From assembly GCA_021186555.1 (NCBI GenBank), contig JAJKFL010000042.1, forward strand, positions 41,887,980 to 41,951,979: a stretch of 64,000 nt of DNA, given 5' to 3'. Below the pieces are notes generated by a model. The model had not been told where the DNA came from and did not search any database. It was given only the letters and a program-made list of their open reading frames with translations. The position numbers and the translations under genes are program-made. Positions 55,838 to 64,000 of this stretch are shown here, one piece after another; the first letter of the stretch is position 1; each line of letters opens with the position of its first letter. This stretch comes from Reticulitermes speratus. Taxonomy: Eukaryota > Arthropoda > Insecta > Blattodea > Rhinotermitidae.

Positions 55838-56118
55838 AGAAGCCGCGGTAGTGTAGTCAATATAATGACTAGGGACGGGCTGATTGTTCCGGGGTTCGAT
55901 TTCTGGCAGGGTGATTTTTCTGTTCTCCAAAACCGACCCTCTCTAGGGCCCTATCAGCCTCCTATTCAATGGTTAGCCAGGCACATTCATCGGAGTTAAA
56001 GCGGCCGGAGCGTGAAGTTACCTTCATCTAATGGTTGTGTTAAAAATGAACGGAGCTATTACTGTACTTCCCTTCTGTGCCTTGGTAGCGTGGACAGGCA
56101 CAACTTTGCCTTTGCTTT
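55838..56118 (+). repeat. SINE-B, full length
   Basis: gaagccgcggtagtgtagtc, box B ggggttcgatttctgg, gtgatttttctgttctccaa, agggccctatcagcctccta, ttcaatggttagccagg, ggagttaaagcggccggagc, gtgttaaaaatgaacggag, cttggtagcgtggacaggca, and a cctttgcttt tail. Confidence 0.9.
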
Positions 56119-56119
56119 C

Positions 56120-56635
56120 CCTAGCTTTGGTCACTTGGCTAGCTTCTTCAAAGCAGCAGCATAGCATATCGTAATTTGTGGGGCCCTGGTTCTCTGTTAG
56201 CTGCCCGACAGTTTTACTGCAAGCTACAACTCAGCATGCTCTCTCTGTCTCTGTCAAGCTGAAAACTTCCCAAGGAGCTCAAAACCCACCCCAGCTAGTA
56301 CCTCCACAGTTGTGGTGGTTGTTCGACTTCCCACTGAGACTGATCTTCACAAATATGTCATGGCCTCCTCCAGAATTCTAGAAGTTATCATAAACTATTT
56401 CTAAAGGAAATTAAGTTGTTAATTCTTATAGTTCCTTTAAATTCTACCATTTACAAAAAAAATCCACTTCGTAATCACAATTGTAACCCATAATTGTACC
56501 AGAAAAATGGAAGAATTACATTTGTTTCACTGCAAAGATTCACAGTACTTTGTCACGCTGTATGTTGAATTTTAAACTAATTTAAAAGGCGAAACTGCGA
56601 ATGTTTGCGCTGTATTCGTGATTTGTCGCTGAATT
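56120..56635. other. No gene or recognised repeat
   Basis: Short frames only. Confidence 0.4.
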
Positions 56636-56639
56636 CTGT

Positions 56640-56815
56640 GTACAGACCAGCAGACTCGCGCATTTAACAGGAATACCGAACACCTTAGTGGAGTAGAATA
56701 GCACTCTTGCTTTCTCAGAGGAGGTCGCGGTTTCAAATCTCGGCCCGATGACCGGGTATTCTGGTTTAATTCTGGTCACCCTCCAAGATAATCCATAGAA
56801 GTACTTAATATTTTC
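56640..56815 (+). repeat. SINE-G copy
   Basis: tagaatagcactcttgcttt, ctcagaggaggtcgcggttt, caaatctcggcccgatgacc (degraded box B), gggtattctggtttaattct, ggtcaccctccaagataatc. Confidence 0.55.
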
Positions 56816-56957
56816 AGGTCCGCGTCCTTTCTAAGTCACTATTCACTGATTATTTTATCATTCGACTCTAAACTACTACAGTTTGCGACTGGAAGCGTCA
56901 TTAACTAGCTACCGAGGTAGACAGATAGATATATATAAATAGGCTAAGAGGAACGCT

Positions 56958-57259
56958 CGCCGATCCCAGTGGCCGTGCGGTCTAAGGCGTGGGTCTTCGG
57001 CCGCTCGCTTACTAGGATGTGGGTTCGAATCCCACCAGGGGCATGGATTGTCTGTCTGCTTGTGGAGTCGTGTTGTGTGTGTGTGTCAGGTAGAGGTCTC
57101 TGCGACGGGCTGGTCCCTCGTCCAGAGGAGTCCTACCGACTGTGGTGTGTCCAATGTGTGTGACCATGAAACCTCGACGAAACGAGGAGGCCCAGGCCCT
57201 TATAGGGCTGTCGAGCCATAGGGGAAGAAGAAGAAGAAGAAGAAGAAGAGAGAAAAAGA
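56958..57259 (+). mobile_element. SINE-A2, full length, 9-base duplication
   Basis: The duplication aggaacgct lies at 56949-56957 and 57260-57268. Head: gatcccagtggccgtgcggt, ctaaggcgtgggtcttcggc, box B gtgggttcgaatcccacc. The A2 body has gtcaggtagaggtctctgcg, ctggtccctcgtccagagga, gaccatgaaacctcgacgaa, gggctgtcgagccatagggg, then an AGA-type tail. The head resembles tRNA-Leu (ggccg-gcggtctaaggcg). Confidence 0.95.
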
Positions 57260-57269
57260 AGGAACGCTA

Positions 57270-57730
57270 TGTGTTAATGACTGATGAAGATGGAAGTCCC
57301 CGGGCAAAATTATGTACATAAAGCTGACTGTTGTTCAGGGAGTTAAGAAACTACCCGCCTTTTAAGAAACCCAAAGGTCGCTTACCCTCTTCACCAGAGC
57401 GCGACTTTGTAGCTATGTTTCCATAAGAGGCGGGGGCAGTCTTTACATTTGACATACTGACAGATTTACAAGGAGTTATTTTTTTTAAGGCGGAGCAGGG
57501 ATTCTCCCTTTCCATATCGCTACCGTATATAGGCGCATCAATGATCTGCAGTTGGCGCAGTGTTGTTAAATGACAGAACAACAAGTTTTTGCCTTTTTTC
57601 TTTTTTGGCATATCAATAAATAAGCCGCTTTTGACTGAGTCAGTTACTGTAATCACAATATTTACAGTACAAAAGCTGTAATGTGCTATTTGTGCCTTCC
57701 TCAATCTACGTTTGTAGGCAACACACAGCA
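57270..57730. other. No gene called
   Basis: A minus-strand frame (57351-57731, 126 codons) has no family features. Its length alone is not enough to call a gene here. Confidence 0.35.
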
Positions 57731-57732
57731 AG

Positions 57733-58030
57733 CCTGGTTAGCTTAGTCAGCGTAGTGACTATGCTACGGACTGGATGACAGAAGAATCGTGTTTGGATTT
57801 TTCGCGAAAGGAAGAGAGTTTCTGTTCTCCGAAACGTCCAGACCAGCTTTGGGGCCCACCCAGTGACCTACTCAATGGGTATCGGGGGCTCTTTACCGCG
57901 GGGTAAAGCGGCAGCGGGGTGGACCTGCGCACTCACTTCCATCTAGTGCCGAGATTAAGAACGCGTGCAGCTGTACCTCCACTCCTCCATGTGCCTTTTT
58001 GATGTGCACAGGGACAACTGCACTCCGCAT
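57733..58030 (+). repeat. SINE-B, full length
   Basis: gcctggttagcttagtcagc, gtagtgactatgctacggac, ctggatgacagaagaatcgt, tctccgaaacgtccagacca, ctactcaatgggtatcgggg, gctctttaccgcggggtaaa, gagattaagaacgcgtgcag, tgtgcctttttgatgtgcac. Confidence 0.92.
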
Positions 58031-58186
58031 TAGTTAAGACGTGTGTGGACACACACACCACGCATTACGCATTTTAAAACAATCACGTTAATGAAACGAG
58101 AATAAATGTTTGCTCATTAACGAAATATTTCCCACAGTCTGAAAGGATACACAGCCTCTGTTCTCCAGTTTTGCCAATATCCTATA

Positions 58187-58537
58187 ACTAACTAACTAAC
58201 TCCATGGAGCAGAGTCCTTCTTGAGAAGCTAACAGGTCGTCAGCTAGTCAAGAAATTCCCCGCGTTTTATGGAACCCGAAGGTTCATTACCGCACTCACA
58301 AGAGCCCGCCACCTGTCCCTATCCTGAGCCATATCAATCCAGTCCATGCCCCCCATCCCACTTCTTGAAGAGCCATTTTAATATTATCCTCCCATCTACG
58401 CCTGGGTCTTCCAAGTGGTCTCCTTCCCTCAGGTCTCCCCACCAAAACCCTGTATGCACCTCTCCCCTCACCCATACGTGCTACATGCCCCGCCAACCTC
58501 ATTCTTCTCGATTTGATCACCCGAACAATATTTGGTG
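58187..58537 (-). mobile_element. 5'-truncated LINE-alpha with duplication
   Basis: The perfect duplication atatcctata lies at 58177-58186 and 58538-58547. The minus-strand protein reads [54 protein letters not shown], then [10 protein letters not shown] (GTTA)n tail stands at the 3' end. This is the C-terminal end of a non-LTR retrotransposon protein; the upstream catalytic region is absent. Confidence 0.93.
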
Positions 58538-58549
58538 ATATCCTATAAG

Positions 58550-59870
58550 CTTTACTTATTTCTTAAAATATGTACGAAAAAAGTATTACTCGAAATTACT
58601 TCAAAGTGTGACGTGATTCAAAATGTTTGCTCACAGATTTGGAATTAACACCATAATTAATTCTAATCTTACTTTTGTGTTACCATAAACTTGTTGACCC
58701 GTGTTATTTTCCAGCCCACAAGCCTTTCATAAGGACAGACATGTTACGCAGTAAAATCTCGTGCTGTAAAATGCAGTGTTTACTGCCAGATTATTCTGGT
58801 TTGTACTCCGTACTCTGCTGCATGAAAGCAATAACACTTTCGCGTCATCTGCACTTACAAGAACAAGGCAACGAGTTACTACATGCTATTAAACAGTGTT
58901 CATGCAGAAACTGTGCTGCTTCAAGTTACGAACGGAATTATTTGCATATTCAAAATTTTATAGAAAGATGGTGAAGTAAAGATAAAAGTTTACAAGCTTG
59001 ATTCAATTTATGAGTTTCCTGCACTCTGTGCGCCACCGCACAGAGGGAAGTTAGTTGGTTGGGGCATACATCACGCATGATGGAGAACAGAAATTGACCC
59101 TTTATAAATTGAAATCCTTCTAATATATAAAATTCAACTTCAATCCCGAAGGAAATATATTGTTTCCTGTTATGAGGACCAATTTGGTAACGTTGTAGAA
59201 GCCAATAATGCTGATTTTTCTGCCTATTATTTTTATCCCCTTGAAGATCGACTACTCAGAATAAGACTAGAGAGGCAGTGATGGGTGTCATGTGAGGCAC
59301 TACCTTTATTACAGGGAGTGAAGAAAATTTACGACTCTGAAAGCTCCCGGCCAATGTATGCTCGCTCTTACGCCGGTCCTGAAACGGTTTTAAAACTGAT
59401 GATTGGGAAATAATGCATGGGGGTAATATGGAATGGGTTCGTCTGACTCAGGACAGTGACTATACGGAGATTCATTTCGATCAAATTCTGACTATAGTGT
59501 ATCACATTTGAGATCATTAATTAATTTTATTAATTTAATATATTATACAATGGGAATTAGAAGGGGATTCTTCTGAACACGGTATGGGGGGCTTCATACA
59601 AGAGTGTAATTTATTTACGAGCTGTACATTGTGGGATACGGTGTCAGTGTCATTTGGTGCCAGAATGATTTGTCTCAAGCTTTGATATGTGTTGTCCATG
59701 CGATGGGTTTATCCATGTGTTACCTAGGAACTTCGAGTTTTAGTGACAAGTGTTTAAGGCTTGGCGTCGTTGTTTTCCGTTGTCTTTAAGTAAAGCTCCA
59801 AAAGCACCCTCTCAACCCCCCAGTTTTTTTTCTTACGCGTTTAATTTAACATGGAGTAGACTATAAACTG
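58550..59870. other. No gene or recognised repeat
   Basis: The frame at 58675-58974 is cysteine-rich but without spaced pairs that suggest a zinc finger. Nothing else. Confidence 0.4.
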
Positions 59871-59874
59871 AAGA

Positions 59875-60092
59875 AGATTATCGGCTTCTGGAATGGGACG
59901 TCATGTGGTCTGGTAGAAATGTTAAGTACGTTTCGGAGGAACCCGCTGCCTTCATCTTCATTCGTCGACCCAGAAGATGGAGATAGCGGGTTCCTCCGAA
60001 TCATCCGTCAAGTTTGAATCGGGCTACGCGGCGTCACATTCCAGAAGCTGGTAACCTTGACTCACCGCTGAGAGAACTTCAAATCTCGTACA
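59875..60092. repeat. FB-2 foldback element, both arms
   Basis: Left arm from 59884: cttctggaatgggacgtcat, gtggtctggtagaaatgtta, gtacgtttcggaggaacccg, ctgccttcatcttc. Right arm: gaagatggagatagcgggtt, cctccgaatcatccgtcaag, ctacgcggcgtcacattcca, gaag. The outer end (gctgagagaacttcaaatct) survives only on the right. Confidence 0.85.
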
Positions 60093-60159
60093 GAATAAAC
60101 TACTGCTGTTACAGTTTGGGCCTGTGTAGCAGGAAAAAGCATTTGGCGGAATCTGCACG

Positions 60160-60178
60160 CACACACACACACACACAC
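60160..60178. repeat. (CA)n microsatellite
   Basis: About nine CA units. Confidence 0.9.
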
Positions 60179-60433
60179 GTCACTTGGCACTAGAGGAAAC
60201 ATGCTACTTGAACTTTGCTGACAGAGTATTTATCTTTATTGTATATTTGAAATGTTCAAAAGTGACTTCCTTCCACATTGTCACAATGTCCGTCTTTCCG
60301 GGACGCTTGCACACAGTGTTCACAAAGCTGCCCGCTATCATCACTGTACGGCGTTTCTCTTGCTAAACACAGTGTCAAGTGACTTTTGCGCCACTCTGCA
60401 TTACGAAACATTCAATCAACAGCGATGACATGG

Positions 60434-60655
60434 CGAGGCGTGTAGCTCAGGCAGTATAGCTACAAGGCTGTAAGTTGGGTAACCTGATAATCGGGAGTTT
60501 GTCTCCGGGGGCTGAGTGTTTCTCTTGGGCACAGCATCGATGGGGGGCAACCTAGCCTTGTATACAATAGGTAGTACGGTAAGTCGGCCGGGGCGTGACG
60601 CTAATCATTCACCAGTTTGTAGTGTTGAAGGTTAAGAATGATTGGAGCTGTACCT
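60434..60655 (+). repeat. SINE-B, abutting LINE-alpha
   Basis: gaggcgtgtagctcaggcag, tatagctacaaggctgtaag, then tctccgggggctgagtgttt, gtacggtaagtcggccgggg, cgtgacgctaatcattcacc, aggttaagaatgattggagc, tgtacctac. The copy stops where LINE-alpha begins, possibly an insertion into the SINE tail. Confidence 0.75.
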
Positions 60656-60659
60656 ACAC

Positions 60660-61090
60660 AAAAAATATATTTTGGCCTGAGAGTGGTGACGTAAGAGGGG
60701 ACTGGTGGAGACTGCATAATGGGGAGCTTCGTAATTTGTACTCCTGACCAAATATTATTTGGGTGATCATATCAAGGAGAGTGAGATAGGCAGGGCATGT
60801 GGCACGTATGGGAGAGAGGAGAGATGTATGCAGGGTTTTGGTGGGGATCACTGAGGGAAACAGACCACTTGGAAAACCTAGACGTAGATGGGAGTATAAT
60901 AGTAAATTTGATATTTAAGAAAAATTATGGGCGTGGACTGGATTTATGTGGCTCAGGATAGGGACAGGTGGCGGGTTCTTGTGAACGCGATGTTGAACCT
61001 TCGTGTTCCATAAAATGTGGGTAATTTATTGACTAGATGGGCTTTTCATGAAGGACTCTGCTCGACGGAGTTAGCTGGGTTCAAGGAGTA
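60660..61090 (+). pseudogene. LINE-alpha 3' end, plus strand
   Basis: tggtggagactgcataatgg, ggagcttcgtaatttgtact, gggtgatcatatcaaggaga, gagataggcagggcatgtgg, cacgtatgggagagagga, aaacagaccacttggaaaac, ctagacgtagatgggagtat, gtggctcaggatagggacag, gaacgcgatgttgaaccttc, gaaggactctgctcgacgga. It extends further 5' than the copy at 58187, but frames are broken. Confidence 0.8.
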
Positions 61091-61094
61091 CGGG

Positions 61095-61710
61095 TACAAG
61101 AAGCCCAAGGTTCGTACTGGCGACATTCCTTTACATTTGCAATTCCCATGTGTACAAATTTCATTCTGAAGGTATCTTTTTCGAATCTTGCCAGACACAC
61201 CGGCTGTCGTATCTGAGGTTTCCCGTATTTCTTATCGGATTTATTTTACGGCCGTGTCCTCAAACTTACCACTATAACTCTCTTCCCATTGCCTTGCAAT
61301 TCACCATATGTGTAATGATTGCCTCATCAGTTTCGACTATATATGATCCCCACACTTGATACAGTATCCATAAATAACTCAAAAACTACTTTTTAAGCAT
61401 CTTTATGTTCAATGTGGCTCAATATATCTTAATTCTTTAGTGAAGTTCGGCCCTGTTAGATTTTAGAAACACTGGACAAGGCTATTAAAAAGTGTAAGAC
61501 AGTCTTTAGGTAGTTCAATATAGTCATCTGACAGAAGAAGTCAGTGACCGCGTAGAAATCCTATAAAAGCGATCGACTTATGGCCTCGTTGATTTGTGGA
61601 GGGGGGTGGTGCGGGGAAGTGGTCTGTAGGTTGGGTTTTACAATTTGGCAGTGTAAACACTGCAGACATGTGGTATTCTTATTGGCGGTCCATCCTGGTT
61701 TTAACCCTTG
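61095..61710. other. No gene or recognised repeat
   Basis: The frame at 61150-61359 has no family features. Confidence 0.4.
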
Positions 61711-61723
61711 CTGATGTTATTGT

Positions 61724-62142
61724 GCCGATCCCAGTGGCCGTGCGGTCTAAGGCGTGGGTCTGCGGCCGCTCGCTTACTGGGATTGTGGGTTCGAATCCCA
61801 CCGGGGGCATGGATGTTTGTGTTGTGTTTGTTGTATAAGGACGGTAGCATGGAACATAAAAGTGACATGAAGGACGAAAAGGATTTAAACAGTACAAAAA
61901 AATGGATCAAAGGGGAAAAACCGCGGACAGACAAAAAAAAACCCACCGGGGGCATAGATGTCTGTCTCTTGTGAGTGTTATGTGATGTCAGGTAGAGGTC
62001 TCTGCGACGAGCTGGTCCCTCGTCCAGAGGAGTCCTACCGAGTGTGGTGTGTCTCAAATGTGTGTGACCATGAAACCTCGACGAAACGAGGAGGCCCAGG
62101 CCCATATAGGGCTGTCGAGCCATAGGTAAAAAAAATAAAAAA
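61724..62142 (+). mobile_element. SINE-A1/A2 dimer with target duplication
   Basis: The duplication atgttattgt lies at 61714-61723 and 62143-62152. One tRNA-Leu-like head (ggccgtgcggtctaaggcgt, box B gtgggttcgaatcccacc) is followed by the A1 body and an A run (about 61932-61940). Then comes a second cccaccgggggcat and the A2 body (caggtagaggtctctgcgac, gggctgtcgagccatagg) with an A-rich tail. The second unit lacks its head up to box B. The long minus-strand frame across it is a shadow. Confidence 0.93.
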
Positions 62143-62204
62143 ATGTTATTGTAGCCCCCACTGACTTGTGGTAATGAAGACAATAGACAAAAGTCATTGG
62201 CTGT

Positions 62205-62360
62205 GGAGTTAGACCATCATTAGACGTATATGTGAAGGTGTCGGTTTCATATCTCCTCTCGGAGACTGGCTATCCATACTGAGATGTTCGCCTTCCTTCG
62301 CAGTCCCTCCTGTCAAATGACGGCTTGATCGCTTCCTACCACATGCTGTCCCATTTATTG
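62205..62360 (+). repeat. SINE-G copy
   Basis: gagttagaccatcattagac, gtgaaggtgtcggtttcata, tctcctctcggagactggct, then ttcgcagtccctcctgtcaa. Box B is degraded. Confidence 0.5.
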
Positions 62361-62705
62361 TTCTGTCATTATACATTATGTACTACAGGAGAATAGCTCT
62401 CAAACGTTTTGTGTTTGATATCCCCAGCAACTGATACAGATATCTGTACTCCATGATAAGAAAGACTGGCAAAATACGTAATTACTCGTATATTGTTTAA
62501 TCCTCTTGTAATATAAATTAATAATGATCACCTTTATATCTGTCACGTGTACAAACTTAGACTGAACCAATAAAAATAAGAACAACACGCACATGTGAGA
62601 CTGTTCAGTGGGATGTCGGAAATACATGACCTCCCTGGCAACCAGCTCAAGAAACGTTTGTCTAAGCTACTGACATCTTGCTTAAATAAGTCACAAATAT
62701 AATTA

Positions 62706-62990
62706 AAAAGCTAAAGGTAAAGCAATCCCTCTACAGGCCCTGAGGGTTCCAGGAGTTTGAGGTTCCCAAATTTCAAGACAATTGGCACATGAAAGTTGTA
62801 AGGTTGTCAGCATTACACACCGGCCGAGTTCACTCATTTCTCTTCGAGGCTGAGTCGACCCCAGGGCCATAGTGCGGCCGGAAGGATTAAGTGAATGAAA
62901 CATTTCAAAGACGCAATCGGGAATCGAACCCGCGACCTTCCGACTTATAGCGCAGTGCCTCAACCAACTGCGCCACAGCGTTCCCCCACG
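62706..62990 (-). mobile_element. SINE-E with 10-base duplication
   Basis: The duplication aatataatta lies at 62696-62705 and 62991-63000. The minus-strand head has acgctgtggcgcagttggtt, gaggcactgcgctataagtc, ggaaggtcgcgggttcgatt, cccgattgcgtc, with good box A and box B. The body (cttaatccttccggccgcac, atggccctggggtcgactca) ends in gctttaccttt. The cloverleaf is poor in the anticodon arm, so this is a SINE and not a tRNA gene. Confidence 0.9.
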
Positions 62991-63000
62991 AATATAATTA

Positions 63001-63400
63001 CTCTTTATTAACGGAAGCTGTCTTAACCGCCTTTATATAAACGAGGGGTAATGTAGTGACTTTTATAAGCATTTCAATACTTTATTTTTATTTTTGTTAC
63101 TGCAGCTTAAAAAGACTATTGTGCTGTGTGTTTGTAATTATAATTGAAAAATTTTGTGCTAAATAAATATCCTGACGAATTTTCAAACTGTGCTCATTTT
63201 CGTTGATTATTTATTGTTCCTCCATATTAACCATCTTTTCGATTAACCGACCAGCCACTCTGTGCTGTTTATGCCGGTTAATGCATACGGTCACAGAACG
63301 TATCAAAGTGTTGATCAATATCCGAACCGTGAACGGAATTCACTCCTCTGTCCACAACCGATTCGTGAGTCACGATGTGCCGCTCTGAAAGCCATTCCAT
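63001..63400. other. No gene recognised
   Basis: Short overlapping frames at 63203-63444 show nothing family-like. Confidence 0.4.
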
Positions 63401-63404
63401 TCGC

Positions 63405-63570
63405 CGCACAATGCAGCCCGGCTGTTAGCATGTCCGCCTCATAGCCAGAAGGTTTGTGTCTTGACCAGTCGACTGTCCTGCCGAGACTTTCCTCGGCTCT
63501 TTCCGATTAATGCTTGGATAGTACCTCATATTATGCCATGATCGCTCCGTTTCTCACCCTTTTCACCTTT
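63405..63570 (+). repeat. SINE-G copy, reference for the family
   Basis: ggctgttagcatgtccgcct, catagccagaaggtttgtgt (tRNA-like), tgccgagactttcctcggct, ctttccgattaatgcttgga, tagtacctcatattatgcca, tgatcgctccgttt. Box B is degraded to gtgtcttgacc. Confidence 0.7.
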
Positions 63571-63829
63571 GTATAACCAGCAAGAACTTCTGATTGTCTG
63601 CCAGTATGGATTTGAAAGCTTCGTATGAAGTTTGGGAAGAGTGACGTTTCCTTTTAATGTAATTTTATTTATACTTATACTTGTATCAGATTTTATTAAC
63701 CGTATTATTTAAAGTAGTGATTGGAACATAACTAAAAATTATAAAAGGCAGTGGGCTGGATATCATAATTTGTGAATTTAATAATTTATACCACATAGGA
63801 TGATTTGTGTCACGTCTATGTTTGAGACT

Positions 63830-63880
63830 GTCTGTCCTGAGGATGGCCGATTAGGTCGAAACATGTAGAAGTTCCTTTGT
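63830..63880 (+). ncRNA. Hammerhead-like core, FB-3 copy
   Basis: CTGAGGA (63837-63843), an extra T, stem II GGCC/GGTC with one G-U pair (63845-63848 with 63854-63857), GAAAC (63858-63862), then ATGTA. Outer stem I pairs only two bases, so this copy looks decayed. Confidence 0.4.
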
Positions 63881-64000
63881 CCTTGGTGTTGTTGATTTGA
63901 CTGTGCTGTGATGGTCGTTATGCATATCAGGACAGCTGTGTGACGTGCAACGTGGAGGACTCTAAAATTATCCGATATTCGTAGACTGGAAGGACAAAGG

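Noticed and set aside
57283-57312. Another hammerhead-like core (actgatgaagatggaagtcc)
   Set aside because: CTGATGA is present, but there is no GAAAC box and no pairing stem.
57351-57731. 126-codon minus-strand frame
   Set aside because: No recognisable domain, no signal or membrane pattern, and no conserved neighbour. Length alone is weak evidence in 64 kb.
61724-61810. tRNA-Leu gene
   Set aside because: The head is tRNA-Leu-like but the acceptor stem is not closed and a SINE body follows.
61701-62183. 160-codon minus-strand frame
   Set aside because: It is the antisense translation of the SINE-A1/A2 dimer and contains the usual spurious peptides of that repeat.
62886-62988. tRNA gene on the minus strand
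   Set aside because: Box A and box B are good, but the anticodon arm does not pair and the sequence continues into a SINE body with a target duplication.

Overview
This window looks like repeat-dense, non-coding nuclear DNA from a large insect genome, most likely a cockroach or termite (Blattodea). That guess rests on the repeat families and on the style of the retrotransposon protein remnants, both judged from memory; no search was run. No reading frame reads as a host gene. The longest open frames are retrotransposon remnants, tandem-repeat artefacts or SINE shadows. Splice-joined exons, rRNA genes and CRISPR arrays were not seen. The window could be intergenic or lie inside one or more very large introns; the sequence alone does not say which.

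What it holds is a layered fossil record of transposition. SINE-A has a tRNA-Leu-like head with two alternative bodies, A1 and A2. SINE-B is the most abundant family (about 25 copies or pieces on both strands), has a tRNA-like head and ends in ctttac-type tails. SINE-E and SINE-G are further tRNA-derived families. LINE-alpha (protein hallmark GHVARMG), LINE-beta (hallmark YLESFEMWCWRR) and LINE-gamma (hallmark VIPVIIGAT) are present only as 5'-truncated or decayed 3' ends. Three foldback groups occur: FB-1 and FB-2 have arms ending near 'ctgggatgttacgcc' and cores of the form gaaacgtcggta, and FB-3 has cores like cgaaacatgtag. There are also one terminal-inverted-repeat family (TIR-F) and one dispersed 'aaccctttaaa' repeat (P-repeat).

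Several insertions can be dated relative to each other from target-site duplications. A1 sits in SINE-B at 18176-18408. A2 sits in SINE-B at 24512-24783. A truncated LINE-beta sits in SINE-B at 37373-38126. A small inverted-repeat element splits a LINE-beta remnant at about 54003-54221. An A1/A2 dimer is flanked by a 10-base duplication at 61714-62152. Clean duplications also flank LINE-beta at 30325-30736, SINE-A2 at 56949-57268, LINE-alpha at 58177-58547 and SINE-E at 62696-63000.

The most interesting signal is that the foldback elements share a core that reads like a hammerhead ribozyme: CTGANGA, a hairpin, GAAA, a tiny third stem, then UA or another UH, closed by a short outer stem. In three FB-3 copies (33605-33648, 50358-50401 on the minus strand, and 52294-52336) all three stems pair while their sequences differ, which is compensatory change. 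One of these copies lies in a 134-base inverted repeat with a single mismatch. Every good copy carries one or two extra bases between CTGANGA and stem II that a textbook hammerhead lacks, so activity is a hypothesis.

Layout: 1-9000 is SINE-B pieces, FB-2 halves and P-repeats. 9000-20000 holds a SINE-B with a 40-base tandem tail, a TIR-F element, the LINE-gamma end and the nested A1. 20000-30000 has the nested A2, FB-3 elements and a 51-base minisatellite. 30000-42000 carries LINE-beta copies, FB-1 and FB-2 elements and many SINE-B. 42000-54000 is poorer in SINEs and has FB-3 and TIR-F elements, including the large palindrome. 54000-64000 is again SINE- and LINE-rich.
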